Origin: Lycium barbarum
Taxonomy: Eukaryota > Streptophyta > Magnoliopsida > Solanales > Solanaceae
NCBI RefSeq assembly: GCF_019175385.1
Contig: NC_083341.1
Span: forward strand, 24,622,203-24,686,202
Reading direction: 5' to 3'
Length of the DNA: 64,000 bases
Shown: positions 1 through 13,527 of the stretch, piece after piece
Layout: every line of letters starts with the position of its first letter
Position numbering within the stretch: the first letter of the stretch is position 1
Program-made: the position numbers and the translations under genes
The notes under the pieces: model-generated
The model's database searches: none
Seen by the model: the letters and a program-made list of their open reading frames with translations, nothing else
Told to the model about the DNA's origin: nothing

Positions 1-170
1 CCTCCATTCCAAACTAATTGAAAAATCTGTAACAACAAGAATACAAATACAAACATGTGTATGACATGCACAGCGTCTCTTCCCTTTGAACTCCATTTCT
101 CAAACAACTAAGAAAAAAGAAAAAAGAAAAAAATCTAAGTAGTTCTAATTCAATTTTTTTAAAATTTTTT
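1..170 (+). promoter_or_regulatory. 5' flank / leader of the aspartic protease gene
   Basis: AT-rich sequence directly upstream of the protease ATG, with a purine-rich stretch (120-132) and a T/A-rich stretch just before the start codon. It is probably 5' UTR plus the proximal end of the promoter. I see no convincing TATA box at a usual spacing, and the real transcription start may lie outside the window. Confidence 0.35.
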
Positions 171-907
171 ATGGGGAAATTCGATTTGTGTTACGTTCCA
201 TTGTTCGTATTCATACTTGTTGTTTATAGTGTAGTAAAGGTGGAAAGTGAAGGTGTGATCAGAGTGAAGTACAAATTTTCCGGGTCGGAAAGAAATTTGC
301 GTGCCCTAAAAGCTCATGATGAAATGCGTCATCTCCGAATTCTCGCCGGCATCGACCTCCCTATCGGCGGCTCGGGTCGACCCGATTCCGTCGGGTCGGT
401 TTTTCCCTTTTTTACTCCCTTTAATGAATTTTGTATTTTGTTTGTTTTTTCATAATTATAACCAAACAAAAAATAATCAATTTTGTTTGTCTATATGTGT
501 GGGATTTTGCATGTTTACACACAACACGTGCTGTGTTCTTTTGTCTTTGGAAATGACGGACAGTGCCGCATTGTGGTGTTGTACATTTTTCTGGACTTGT
601 TGTACTTCTCTTATTTTGCACTGTCGCTTTTGCTGAATTGTTTACTCCTTCCGTCCCAATTTATGTATGCCTTTTAAATTATTTTACGTTGTTAATTATT
701 GTGATTTATAGTACTTTTTTAAAGTAGTTTTCAAATATCTAAATTTATTTCGGAAAACTTAAAGCTTCTGCGTCCGATTTAACGGTCAAAGTTAAAAAGT
801 TTGAATCTCGGAATTCTAATTGTGCCATGTAACTTGGGACAGAGGAGTACACATAAATTTTGTATTTTGTTTGTTTTTCGTATTTATAATTAATTTTGTT
901 TGTTTAG

Positions 908-943
<36 letters not shown>

Positions 944-3900
944 ATAAAGAAGTTGAAGCACACGAGCATACACACAAACACTTGTCTGTGGTCATTTGTC
1001 TTTGGAAATGAAGGACAGTGTTGCATTGTGAAGTTGTACATTTTGTTGGACTTGTTGTTCATCTTTTATTTTGCATTGTTGTTTTAGCTGATGTGTGGAT
1101 TAAAGGAAGCTTTGAGTTAGGGGTGTCAAATGAGCGGGATGGGCTTAATTTGGGTGGGTTAAAATGGGCCAAGTGAATGACCCGCCCAAAAGTTACTTGG
1201 GCTAAAATGGGCTAAAAAGTGGGTCATAACCCCACCCGCCCAATTCTTCTAAATTTTTAATTTATTTGTTTGTTCTTTTATAAATTGTTGACTACCTAGT
1301 AAACCTTCTCCATTTATTATGACTATATATAACATATCAAAAAAAAACTAAATTCTTTTTGAAATATTCTGACAAGGTTTCGCTCATTGGTCAATTTAGG
1401 ATATATATTAGCCCAATTTTTGAAGGGATACTTACACAAATATACTCTTCGGCCATCTAGTTTACCAAACTTGGCCGAAGTATATACTACCTATACACTT
1501 CGGCTGTATAGGTAGTGTATAAGTATTAAGTATGTATTATATGTCTAGGTAAGTATAGTATATGTACATTTAGTATAAACTATACACTACCTATACACTG
1601 TGTACATATTTTGTAAACTAGATGGTCGAATGGTTTTTGGTTGTAATTTTCCCATTTTTAAATGGTCGAATTAGGCGGGTCAAAATGGGCTGAGCCTATA
1701 AATGGGCGAGTCATGTTTTCATGGGCTAATTTTGCCACCATTACTTTCCATGTTGTTGGAGAAGAGCTGCTAAAACATATACCAGAGCAGTTGAATGCTT
1801 TAGTGTCTGTCGCTCTTCTTAAGCAGCTTTCAAAAAAACTGTTTCCTTAGCAATTTCATTACATGTATGTGTCTATGTGTGTGTGTGTGTAAATGTATAT
1901 GTGTATGTTTATATATGTATTTGTGTATATTATATGTACACCGTAAACGTGCGTATGTAGGATTGCTTGTTTTGTTTGTGCACCATCCATGTTACAATAG
2001 TGGTTGTCAAAGTTTTCGTCGTATTAAAAGAGTTTGCATGAATTATGGATTAGCTATATTTTCAGTGTGAGCTATTAATTACGCCTATCATCTGCTGAAT
2101 TAATAATTTCCAGAAGATGCTTAGATCTCGGCTAAATTGGATAAGGTGCTGAATTCCATGGTTGAGTGATTCTTTTAAGCTCATAAGCTTTGTCAGTCAG
2201 TTGTTTTGATTATCTGAATGAACTGATGAAAATCTATCTCCACGCAACTTTCTGTGGCTTATAAACAATCAGTTTTACATATGTCGAATGATAGTTTGTT
2301 ACCATATGGAGTCAGTTTGGGCTGCTATTGAAATCATTTCCTTGATTTGTTATTACAGGCTTTACTTTGCTAAGATTGGGATTGGAACACCTCCAAATAA
2401 TTATACTGTTCAAGTGGATACAGGAAGTAACATAATGTGGGTTAACTGCATTGCATGTCAAGAATGCCCCACAAGAGGCTATCATGGTGTACGTTTCTTT
2501 TAGATACATGCTGACATATGTTATATGTATGCTTATATTTGTCTTTGTGTGTCTCTATATTTTATTTCTGCTCAGTATATGAATTGCTCTCGAAAGTAAA
2601 ACAATTTTCCTTGACGCTCTACTCTGTTACTTTTTATCCGAATGCTTTTCTTGGCAGCTGGAGCTAACACTCTACAATCCAAAGGATTCTCTCACTGGTA
2701 AACTCATTCTTTGTGGTCAATCATTTTGCAAAAACATCAACAGAGGTTCAGTACCAGGCTGCTTTGGTAATAGTCCTTGTAATTATAAACAAGTTTATGG
2801 AGATGGAAGCTACAGCAATGGCTACCTTGTGGAGGATGTTGTCCAATATGATCAGGTGTCAGGTGATCTCCAAACTAAATCAGCAAATGGGAGTGTTATT
2901 TTTGGGTAAGATGTATGTTATCTAACATAAGAGCGAAAGAATATATATCTTATGATCCTCAATCCAGAGCATGCCTTGTTAAGCATTTAATTGAACAAGG
3001 TGATCTTACATGATTATCATGCTCGATAAAATCCTTGAGAGTGCACTTGATCCGATATTACAACACTTGCAGATTGATGCCCTTACCGTTTGTTAAATTA
3101 TCAAAATCCAATGATTACCATTTCATCTGGAGTTGGTTTTGCTTCCTCCTTTTGTCTTCTGATGAAGGAGAAGTTTCCAGGAGAATTTTCATTGTTTCAG
3201 AAATCTAAAACTATTAGTCCTGCTGTCCCAATTTATGTGAAGGTATTTGACTAGGCATGGAGTTTAACAATGAAATGAAGACTTTTGAAGCTTGGGCTCT
3301 AAATAAGTCATATATATTTGTGTGGCTATAAAGCATCTCATTAAGGGCTAAGTTGCTCGGACTCAGGTGCGGGTGTCCGATACGGGTGTGGATCTAGAGG
3401 TTGGATCCTTCATGATCTAAATTTTAAGATTCGGGGATACGGATCCAGGTATGGATACGGGTGCGGGTATTCGGCTAAAATTACTTCAAATATCTAAAAA
3501 TAGAGTTATAAAACCTTAATTATGAGATATTATGTGGAAAACCTGAGGAGAAAATATTGATCAAGAGAAAAATCCTGGAAGGAGATAAAAGAAAAAGGAG
3601 TGACATAGAAATTTCTATGTACAAGGTATTCCATTTTCTTTAATTTCGCCTTGTCATTTATTTTGATTACTGAAATCATTGAATCTGTCCGGAATTTCTC
3701 CATCGGTTTTGGTCAAAGTACCCAAAATCGTTTGACCAGATTGGGACTGGTGGCAACAATTGTTTTAGTTGTTAAAATAGTAGTTCCTTACAAAGTGTGG
3801 ACAGTAACATTCTTACAGGGCTCTTTGATCTTTAAAGAGCATTCGGAAAACTTGTTTAGGTTTGTGCTCTTTTGAAGAGTTTAACTGGAAAAGAATTCAA

Positions 3901-6900
3901 GGATTCTACAAAATCAATGCATGCCTACTGATAATGTATTACATAGGGTTTTTAGCTTCCATGTGGTCTGTAGCCAAGATATTCTCCAAGCTATGCCAAT
4001 CTCAGATTTACAGAGGGACTTGTGAACTTCAAGTAGTTAATTTAAGCTTCAATTGTCTTTTCGGACTTCTTTTATCTCTATTGCTACGTCTTTTTATAAA
4101 ATAGAGGGCTATGCTTCAAGAAGTTCATGCTATGGGTACTAGGCAGCTTTCTGAGGCTTGCTCAGCTATTGACTAAGTTTTATCACAATTGATATTCGGC
4201 TATTACATCTAGAGCTAGTACCTGACCTTTGCTGCAATGGAAATGATTATATTAATCAAACGTGTCAGTCACTTATTGTAAATATCCAGAAACAATTTCA
4301 TACCCAGATCAAAGCCGTTAAGTTGCCTTTGCTTCAAAATGTTCCAAACTCACGCTTGCTATTCTTTGGTTTACTTAGCATGTATGAGTGGTCTGCAGCC
4401 TTACACATACGTGAAATTCTTGAATATCATTCTTTGTTTCATAATTTATGGCCATCTACAGAATATCTTATTTTGAGAAGTGAAGTTTTCAGCACATACT
4501 CTGCAGTTTCTGCAACTGTATAGTTTCATTGCAGTTTTATGTCTATTATAGGAATATTGGCCAAAGTAACTCAAGACTATCTTTCTTTTCTTTAGTTGAC
4601 TAATACTGTGTAACTAACGATCTAGTAGTAACTGGCAAGATGCGCCTGATGCACTTGTGAAATGGGTTGCACAACCAATACAATGCAAGAGATATATTTT
4701 GGCCTAGATCTAGCATTTTGTTGCCTGATGAATTCAAGATGCTTTTATTTTATCTGGAGTTTTAAACTTTTGAATATTCATTTGGTGCCAATAATTATGT
4801 GTTAGTTGACTTAAGATCTGCATTTTCTCATATTCCCTTTGTTGTTCTTTCTCTCTTCTTTCTTGGATAATAAGTTTATTGATGTTTTCCCTTGTATTCT
4901 CGCAGGTGTAGTGGTTCACAATCTGGGGACCTGAGTTCCTCTGATGAAGCTTTTGATGGGATTCTTGGATTTGGGAAATCAAACTCATCCATACTTTCCC
5001 AGCTGGCTTCATCTGGAAAAGTGAAGAATATGTTTGCACACTGCTTAGATGGTGTGAATGGTGGTGGTATTTTTGCCATTGGGAATGTTGTGCAACCAAA
5101 AGTGAACATGACTTCATTGGTGCCTAACCAGTATGAAAATTTTCCCACTAGATTGATTATAAATCTTTTGATTAGTTTTATTGCTCTCTTGTGTAGTTAT
5201 CAGAGTCTTGCTCGCAGGATACGGTTATTGCAGTTGACTAGTTTAAATTGTTGACTCACCTCTCTTTTTTGAAAGATTGGAAGATAGCAAAAGCCATCAT
5301 GGTTTTGCCTGTCAGAGTTCCTTATGCGCCTAACATCCATCCTCTGGATAGAAGAGTAACTAAAGTATGCAATGTGGAAAAAGCTCCTGGAGAGGATAGA
5401 AGAAAATAGGAAATATTGATTACAAGTTGCATAAAACGCTGTGTGTTATTAAACTTTAAATTCAATTCCTCTTATTTTTTTGGGCACCGTGTTCTTACTA
5501 TGCTTATAGCTTCTTATATAACCTTTTGAAACCACAAAATCTTGCACCATAATCTCACGATAGTATTAGGGGATCATTTCTTGACTTTTCAGTTTCATTC
5601 CCTTTTCTGGAAAGTTATTTTGATTATGAATGATCTCATGGAATAGCCCAACCCTATCTTTCTATGTAGGCCACGATGAGACCCCTCCCTTTTTCATAGT
5701 GCGTAACATCTTTTATCATTGTAGTTTTCTACTTTTCTTCAATCATTCTAGACATCTATTTTCTGTTGAGAAATAATGTAGTAACCTCATCAAAGACTGT
5801 TGACTGGAAGTAGCTTTTTCTGTATATCTATTTTATGGAGGAATATTTAGAAACCTGATCAAAGATTGTTTCCTAGAGCTGGATCATTTTCGAATACACT
5901 CCTATTTGTCTTCTGGATTATGTTGCATGGACGTCCAATAGTCAGAATCCGTTATGTTGAGTTACAATTGTCACACATGAGTTGTATAAGGGTTTTGAAA
6001 GGGGTTAATTAGGGTCTTGATTACTTCACCATTGGCTTAAAGTTTTGATTGTATGATTAGGCCCCATTTGTTTATATTAGTATTTAAACGTCCGAATCTG
6101 AATACACATCCGGATATTAAAATATTGCATCTAGATAATGGTAAGATTATGTATGTACTCTGTCAATCAGTCAGGATTATTTTCTCACATGGTATCAGAG
6201 TCTTTGTGAGTAATTTCTTGCTGCACATTTACCAGTGATTCTGGGAAGAGAATATCGTTGCCGTGCATTTTCCGGAGACTGAAAGCTGGCCCAGTATTGT
6301 CCGGTAGCTGTCAGCAAGTAGATCCACCGAAGTCTTCTATCATGAGTTGACAGCCATTACACACTCTTACAAAACATATTTTTTTTTTCCTGGTGGATGA
6401 CAAGTTGATATCCTGTCTGGTATTTTTTGATCTTCTAGGATTTTTGGTTAGAAATCCTCTGGTTGGAATGTCTTGTGAAACCTCCTCAACATTTAATTCC
6501 ATACTCTCACAAATATTAGTGAAATAGTTTAACTGTAACTTCGGATCTTCTTTTTGGCTTAATTTCCCAGAACATCTGTCATACAACTTCTGGTCCTAGT
6601 TTAAATTTTCCCTATTCAGGGTTTTGTTAGTACTTCAGTGTCACATCTTTTTCTCCTTTTGATTGATAAATTGCAATGATTTAAATGCTTTTAACTGTCT
6701 TTATTCTTAGGCCACATTACAGTGTCGATATGATGGCAGTTGAAGTTGGTTATCAGTTTCTAAATCTGTCTGTTGATGTATTGATGAATGGAGAGAACAA
6801 TGGAGTAATAATTGATAGTGGAACAACATTGGCTTATCTTCCTGAGGTGATTTATGCTCCACTAGTGAAAAAGGTACTTTGGTACTATGGTTTGTTTAGT

Positions 6901-9900
6901 CTTTTTGGTGGCCACTTAATTGAATCACAATTAGATATAAACGTTTCTACCTAAAATCATTGAAATGTTTGTATTTCTTCACGTCTGTCAGATACTCTCC
7001 TGGCAACCTGATCTGAAATTGCGTAAAGTTCGTGATGAGTATACATGCTTTAAATACTCTGAAAGGTATGGTGCGTACTGAGCACTCTTCTCTTTCCGCA
7101 GTCTGTAAGTGAATGAAGTTATGTTATCTTTCTAACTTGTGGTTTCTTCTTTATTTCATCACATTACTCTATGAATTTCTCAATCAACATCCTTATGAAG
7201 GATACCTTAGCAGCTGTTGTCTGCTTGAAGCTTGTTTGTTCTGGAGCAGTGGCAATTCGATTCTGAAGTGCAGTCATGTTATCCTTTATACTCTTATTAT
7301 ATGTTGTCCGCAAGGAGGTGGTATTTTATCGCTAATTCTATCTAAAGATTAACTGACGATAAATGAATTGATTTAAATTCTTGTATCAAACTAGTTGAAA
7401 TATGATGAGGTTGAGCAATTTGCGCTGATCCATGTGGCCATGCCTAGCATACTGTGCAAGATATTTAGGATGAGCGGTGTAATATATGTTCAAAGAATCA
7501 AAATTCCTCAATTATGATGACTTGGATCCTGTAAAAGTACTAGCAACCAACTTACTAGACTAACTGTCAATCCTTGACTTGCAATAAAGTTTTTGTAACC
7601 TAGTCCAGCGTAGTCTATTGCTTCAAAAGTATTCTTACAAAACCAAACTTTTTGACTGTTGTTTTCATTACGTAATACTTAGTTAACTGAATAGTTTGGC
7701 AACTCTGAGTAATAAAACAGCTATGGAAATTTACTTTCTGATATATTGGTCCACTTGAATATGATGACGCAACTTATGGTGATAGGTGTTTAACTAGTTG
7801 CCTTAAAAATTTGCTAGTAAACTTATCAAAGAAAAAAACAGAAAGAGTATTAAATATGGGGGACTTGTTTCCGCTGGAGGTACACATGGAGGAATGAACT
7901 TTGTAAGCGACCCAATTCCTTACGTCTTCTTTTTTTTTTTTTTTTTTTTTATGGGAAATACTTTTCTTGAAATGTTTCTCTTGTGATTCTTGTATTTTAC
8001 AGCTATTTTTTAGTCGTCCAGGTGAAAAGATGTCCAAATGCAATAACTTTTGCCTCCAACTGATGCAGTGTTGATGACGGATTTCCGCAAGTCATTTTTC
8101 ATTTCAGAAATTCTCTATCTTTAAGAGTTAGACCCCGCGAGTATCTGTTCCCGTTTGTAAGTATCTCCTTTTACGAGTTAGTTATAAGTCAATAAAAAAG
8201 TGTGTGCTTTTTAATTTAGCATTATGTTTTGAGCTTTTTTGGTCTTATGTAATTAGAATGGATTTGTCAAATTATCACTTAAGGTTAGTACTTAGTAGTG
8301 TAAGACCATTGACCATCCTAACAAACTGCTTGAACTTGGAGGATGGAATGTGAATTGCTTCAATTTGTTTAATTTTTGAAGAGTAGATGGGTTCTGCTTA
8401 CTTCAGCTGCAAATTAGGTGGCAACGTTCTTTGTCATTAGAACTATTTCAGTTACATGATGTGCCAGTTATCTGATTGGATTTGCAGGATCAAAACCTTC
8501 TTTTCCCTTCTAAGGATTGTAAACAGAAGCAAATAATATCTCAGAACTTTATATTTATATGAACTCTGTCTCTGACTGAACTTGTCATAAGCTGTCAATT
8601 GACTTTCTCTGAGAAAATATTCTATCTCCATGATCATGTTTGTGAAAGTAATTGATGACCATTAAATGGAATAGTGAATTTTGTTAGTTAATTCTATTGC
8701 AGAAATCACATTTTCCGGTAGATCTGACTTCTGTATGCTCTTTCAGGAAGATTTATTTTGCATTGGATGGCAAAATAGTGGTAATCAATCAAGGGATAAA
8801 TGGAACCTTATGCTTTTTGGAGGTGTGTTTATCTGTTTCTTATTTTGTTAATTGCAAATGTCAAGGCTACTATGCTGTGTTTGGATGAGTATGTTTTGGA
8901 TTTTGAATCCATACCTTTCAAAAGTAACGCATTTAGAGAAAATAGGGACCAGAAATCACATTTGGATAGGAAACTGATTCGTTAAGTGAATTTGAATTCT
9001 GCAGAAAAGTACTAATTTTAATGCAGGCACTAATTTGAGCTACATACAGGGACATTATATCAAAACATTCACAAATACTACAACTGAGAATTTGCTAGCT
9101 CCAGTATACATTTGACTTGACCTGGAAAAATTTCCAGAAAATAGTGTAGTGTCTTTCGATGGAGGTAGAAGCATTTGCATATTTATTTAAGGTCTGATAC
9201 ACGCATAGTTGCCATCACCAGATATTGCAACCAAAATGGAAACCTCCTGGACCCAATTGTTACAAAGTTTCCAACTGAGGTCATCATATTAGCTGCATCC
9301 TATCACCAGTAAAGACACGTAAGAGAGAAGTAGACGTATCTGATTGGGATTTTGGGAAGAGAGAGATGCTGCTTTATTTCCCTTTCTTTCCTTTTTGGGA
9401 AGAGGGTTACTTCGTGAATTCATTCCGGATTGGTGGAGTTCAGTGGAGACTGCTCTTTTTTATTTTAGTTAAAATGAATCGGAACAACAAAGTGTTGAAT
9501 CTCTGTGAACTGTGCACCCTTTGCTGTCTGTGGTTATTTCTTTTTCCATTCCTTTTGGCCTTTTATTATGAACTATCTTCTTAGCACAATTGGTATTTCT
9601 GTAAAATTGCATCGTTAGGAGAACTGGCAAAGATTATGAAGGCAATATCACTTGTTTGTTTCATGGTTTATGAGACATTCATAATAGTTGAGTGGTGGAA
9701 ATTTAATGCACCAACATTTGAGAGCTGAGTTTCGTGTCTTGGAAGATATGTCAAATATTTATATCCTGAACTAATGTTATTTTGCGAAAGAGGGGACTGT
9801 ATTTAAATTATCTTGACACAACACGACTTTATATAAATAATTATCTTGTCAGTGTATGCTTTTCTATTTGAAAAATGTGCATTTAGCACTCTGGATAACA

Positions 9901-11595
9901 AGTGAGACTGCTCTGCAACCTCATTTTGTGATTTAAGCTCAAATTCTCTTTCCAGCTCTTCTGATACTGTTTGAATTGGTCAATCGCTGTGATAATACTG
10001 ATTAAAAGTTCATCTGAATTCTTCCAATTATGCTGTATGTTTCCCTGGTATGCTCCATCTTAAGAAGCTTAAAGATGATTCTTTCACTATCTGATGTCTC
10101 ATTTCTTTCTAAACCCTTGGATGAATTCTGATGCTTGCAGATTTGGTACTATCAAATAAGCTTGTCCTGTATGATCTTGAAAACCAAACCATTGGCTGGA
10201 CTGAATATAATTGTAAGTTTAGGTTATATCTGGTTAATACTTGCACTCCATTTTGGTACACTGCTATTGTATATTTTTGTTGTTTAATTTGTGTTACCCT
10301 TTGTTTAAATTCTGCTGAATCTAGAGTGGCTCTACTGACCTAGATAAATACATCTATAATTTCCTTGCAAATTTTCATGTACTTGAAATGAAAGAAAAGA
10401 GACTTTGGGAATGAATTGCTTCATTGTTCCCTCATAGTCTTTACAAATGACTCTTGTTAAAGGAAAAGAAAGTAATTCCTTTTTCCCGTTTACACAATCA
10501 TAGAGATTCAAAACTTTCCCATATTTACGAAGAACAAGTTCTTGCCAATTACCAATTTCCCCAAAAAAATTCTTTCCTTCTTCTTTATACTCTCCCTTAA
10601 GGTGGATTGCGCATATTGTATGCTCCTAACTTGCCCAAAAATACTTGATTTTGGAGCATCAAAGTGACTTTGTAAGAATGTTTGCTGTCAATTCATTCAG
10701 CATTTCCTTTTTTAGAGGACAATTTTTCACTTCTAAATTATGTATTAGATATACTTAATACCCTACCCCGTTCATCTGGAAATCTTGGTTCAAACTCTTC
10801 AGTCTTCGCTATTGGGTAAAGTAGTCATTTGAGTTGACAAAACATGTCACAATGCATCCCATGCCAATCTTTTGTTTGAAGCAATGTGTACTGCGCAACT
10901 TGATTATCATAGACCAATCTTGATGGTAATCAGCCAACGACATTCTACTGTTGTTTTGCCCTGTGGCAAAGGAAATATCTCCCAAATTCCTTTATCTTGA
11001 AAAAATCAGACATTTCCTCAATCATAGCCTGACACCAACCTAGATGATTCATTACCTCTACCATAACCTTGGGTACTTTGATGGTGGATAAGTTGGTAAA
11101 AAGAGGAATGATATGAAGATGACGAAAGGTGATAACTTGAGAAATTACAAACATTCTCTTCTGAATTGGTCATTGAAATGTTTCTTATATGTGATATAAC
11201 AATGCTTTGTTTGGATAAAATTGTTTTCTTGCATATGACCTGGAAAGTGATTGCATCTTGAACTTCGATGTCATCATGAAAGCAGTTCTTTCACAGTAGA
11301 AACCATAAAAGAGTTGCAATTCCTTTCCCTGTGAACAACAAATGCTTTGGTCTGCTTTATGAGTCAAGAGATCTTTTATATGACCCGAAAGGTTTGGTTC
11401 ACTGTTAACTCATCAAAATCTGTATTGTGGTTGATTTCAGGCTCATCAAGCATTCAATTAAAAGATGAAATAACTGGATCAGTTCGTTTAGTAGGTGCTC
11501 ACTCTCTGTCAACTGGTTCTCGTTTGACAGCGCACACGGCTCTAACATCCTTGTTGTTAGTAGCTCTGCTGCACAATTATCTATTCAACTGGTAA
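171..11595 (+). CDS. A1-family aspartic protease, secreted and probably GPI-anchored (aspartic proteinase 36/39-like), 10 exons
   Basis: Ten exons join in frame: 171-394, 2359-2488, 2658-2905, 4906-5130, 6711-6873, 6992-7065, 8069-8156, 8747-8822, 10141-10212 and 11441-11595. All introns are GT-AG. The sum is 1455 nt, or 484 residues plus TAA, a usual length for this family. A signal peptide spans about residues 1-26. The first catalytic site is DTGS (Asp95), the flap tyrosine lies in YGDGS (Tyr165), and the second site is IIDSGTT (Asp311). Cysteines around residues 104-159 fit the plant nepenthesin-type insert. The tail ends in a hydrophobic stretch (about 466-482), as in GPI-anchored family members. 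The protein should be a pepsin-like endopeptidase at the cell surface or wall; Arabidopsis relatives act in pollen and pollen tubes. Introns 1, 3, 4 and 8 exceed 1.3 kb. Exon limits are inferred from splice motifs and family similarity and no frameshift is needed. Confidence 0.93.
426..636 (+). repeat. Local direct duplication in intron 1, copy 1
   Basis: This stretch recurs at 855-1091 with substitutions and small indels. Both copies open with ATTTTGTATTTTGTTTG, contain TTTGTCTTTGGAAATGA and end near GCTGA. Neither copy is coding. The spacer between them is a Stowaway-like MITE. Confidence 0.7.
645..847. mobile_element. Stowaway-like (Tc1/mariner) MITE in intron 1
   Basis: A 203-bp element flanked by TA on both sides (643-644 and 848-849). 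The left end reads CTCCTTCCGTCCCAATTTAT; the right end is its imperfect reverse complement, running GTAACTTGGGACAGAGGAG. The inner part is AT-rich and non-coding. Terminus and TA target duplication match Stowaway-type MITEs. Confidence 0.8.
855..1091 (+). repeat. Local direct duplication in intron 1, copy 2, with a TA microsatellite
   Basis: Second copy of the segment at 426-636. It is longer because a CA/TA microsatellite (about 909-943) has expanded inside it. Confidence 0.7.
1118..1743. mobile_element. Degenerate hAT-like MITE in intron 1
   Basis: The left end TAGGGGTGTCAAATGAGC and the right end (reverse complement TAATGGTGGCAAAATTAGC) form an imperfect terminal inverted repeat. Subterminal regions are rich in GGGTCAAAATGGGC-like words. 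Termini of the TAGGGGTGTCAAA kind are common in plant hAT MITEs. I could not recover a convincing 8-bp target duplication, so the limits are approximate. Confidence 0.5.
3211..3475. repeat. Truncated MITE and GGGTGTCCGATACGGGTG-type repeat in intron 3
   Basis: From about 3215 the sequence resembles the left end of a Stowaway-like MITE (GTCCCAATTTATGTGA) but no matching right end follows. From about 3352 a dispersed repeat begins, rich in GGACTC, CGGGTG and GATACGGG words. Both sit in intron 3 of the protease gene and do not disturb its exons. Confidence 0.4.
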
Positions 11596-11913
11596 AATCT
11601 GGTCAGTATTAGCTTCTGGTACCCTGGAGAAGTAGAATTCGTTGTGAAAAGAATAGTTCAATGTATTGATACAATGCAGCTTGTGGCTGTCAAGCTGTGT
11701 GTGAATATTTACATTCAGAATGGACTGGAAATGAAAATATAGAACAGAGTAACAGATAATTCCATTTTTTATGTAGTTGGCTTGTGTTGCAAAATGCATA
11801 ATATAAGTGGAGCTCTGGATATATTTACTCCGCTTGTTAAAACATCTAACAAGTTTTTTGACAAGCGAAACTGCCTTATAGCTGCTTTTGCTTCACTAGT
11901 ATTAAAATGCTTA

Positions 11914-12134
11914 GAGAAAAGGTATTTACCCTTGAAATTTGCGAAATGGTTCAAACTTGACTTCCATTAATAGTTGGGGTCAAATATACCCCTAGGCCCA
12001 TGTGTTGGAAAGACTGCCGTTTGTGAATGTTGTACTAATCTGGTAACGACAGGTGTATCTTTGACCCCAACTGTTAGCGGAGGGTAAATTTGGACCATTT
12101 CGCAAAGTTTAAGAGCTAATATATGCCTTTTCCC
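11914..12134. mobile_element. Mutator-type MITE just downstream of the protease gene
   Basis: A 221-bp element with long inverted ends: the left end opens GAGAAAAGG and carries TTTGCGAAATGG, and the right end carries the complement CCATTTCGCAAA and closes CCTTTTCCC. It is flanked by 9-bp direct repeats AAATGCTTA (11905-11913) and AAATGTTTA (12135-12143), which differ at one base. A 9-bp duplication and extended TIRs point to a Mutator-like MITE. About its first 70 bp fall within the region copied at 57.8-58.3 kb. Confidence 0.72.
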
Positions 12135-12143
12135 AAATGTTTA

Positions 12144-13246
12144 TATGGTATCTGCAAGTAGCAACTCATATCTACGATAAGCTTGTGTGAGTACCTCATT
12201 CTCAGTTTCTCACAGCGCACCCAGAGGTTTATAAAGAATAATTTTATTATTTTGCAAGAAAATAAAGACGTTAAGGTTAAATCCTTAAAGAATATGATAA
12301 GGTGCAAATCACAAAAGAAAACATACGTTAAGGGTGCAAAACATAAACTCCTCAAAGTAGATAACACTCAAATAAACAGATTGCGGGGTGGTAATATTCA
12401 AATCTACCTTGATAGTAACTGTCCACTTGGTGGTTTCCATTGCTTAGGTACTTCTTGATATTTAGAACATGAGCAGCTTTATTATATTATTGTCTAGATA
12501 GGTGGTGGTGCGCTGGGTGATATTTGGTTGAAAAGGTATGAGGAAAAATAACAGCTAAATATCTTTGAGTGATCTAGTTTATAAATTAGCTAGCAAATGT
12601 ATAAGTTTTGTATATTTGTACTTATATATACACATATTATACATATAATATACATATCAGTGTATAATTTTATGTTATGTTATTTCTTTATTTATTTTTT
12701 TAAAGTAGGGGTATGGGAAGGGGAAATGGGGGAGGGGATTACAAGGCGAAAGTTTCGATAGCCGACCATCTGAGCTACTAAGATACTTTATGTATAGATT
12801 TTGTATATTTGGGCTACTGTTTGGAGTTAAGTTTGACCAGAGGGACATAACCCAAAGAATCCCTTTTTCTGATGGTTAGAAGTTGACGTAAGACCAGGAA
12901 CTTTCCATCGGATTTGGTAACTTGCTTGTATGGTAAGAATCTGGTTATTCATTTTAGGCCAAATACATAAGCGGACCCTAAATTTGTTCCACACTTTCAG
13001 ACTCATGAAAGTTAAACAAAGAAAAAAAATTACTATTTCAACAATTTTCCAAACCTAATATACATTGGGGATTCCATCTTCTTTTTTTATTTCCACTTCC
13101 TTATTCCACAAGAAATCATCCGCTCCCATAACCCTATTCCTTATTTCACAAGAATTAGAATATATACATATATATATATCCATGCAGGTCATTTATACAC
13201 GACACTACCATAAACTTATTTTCTTCCCTTCATTAATATTTTAGCC
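12144..13246. other. Intergenic stretch without recognisable genes
   Basis: AT-rich DNA between the protease gene and the SKP1-like pseudogene. A G-rich run near 12706-12736 followed by a GATAGCCGACCATCTGAGC word may be a decayed SINE-like fragment, but I cannot support it. The final 150 bp would be promoter and leader of the SKP1-like gene. Confidence 0.4.
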
Positions 13247-13275
13247 ATGTCTTCAACAAAAAAGATGTTAATTCT

Positions 13276-13439
13276 TGATAGACTATGTAATAGTCTACGT
13301 AAATATTGTAAATATTCTCTTTCTTATGTATAGTAATTAGGTCCTATAATTCAGCCGAGTATCATTCAGATAGTGAGATACCTACTTTGTATATAATGAC
13401 TTTCATACATCAATACAAATCACGGATTGATTTCCTACA
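13276..13439 (+). repeat. 5' LTR of the copia element
   Basis: Starts TGATAGAC and ends TTTCCTACA. It opens with a 19-bp imperfect palindrome TAGACTAT-GTA-ATAGTCTA. TATATAATG near 13390 could be the LTR TATA box. Confidence 0.92.
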
Positions 13440-13452
13440 TGGTTTCAGACTA
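13440..13452 (+). other. Primer-binding site of the copia element
   Basis: TGGTTTCAGACTA follows the 5' LTR directly. It resembles the initiator-methionine tRNA site TGGTATCAGAGC used by most plant copia elements, with a few mismatches. Confidence 0.65.
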
Positions 13453-13527
13453 GGTTTCTCCTAAAAACCCTAGCTTCCTAACCCTAGCCATAGCCGCCAC
13501 CCCTTCCTCCTCCCTCTTCTCTCTTCA

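Noticed and set aside
1750..2070. Small frames in intron 1 as an alternative protease exon
   Set aside because: The exon 1 to exon 2 join at 394/2359 is in frame and gives the conserved VGLYFAKIG junction, so no extra exon is needed.
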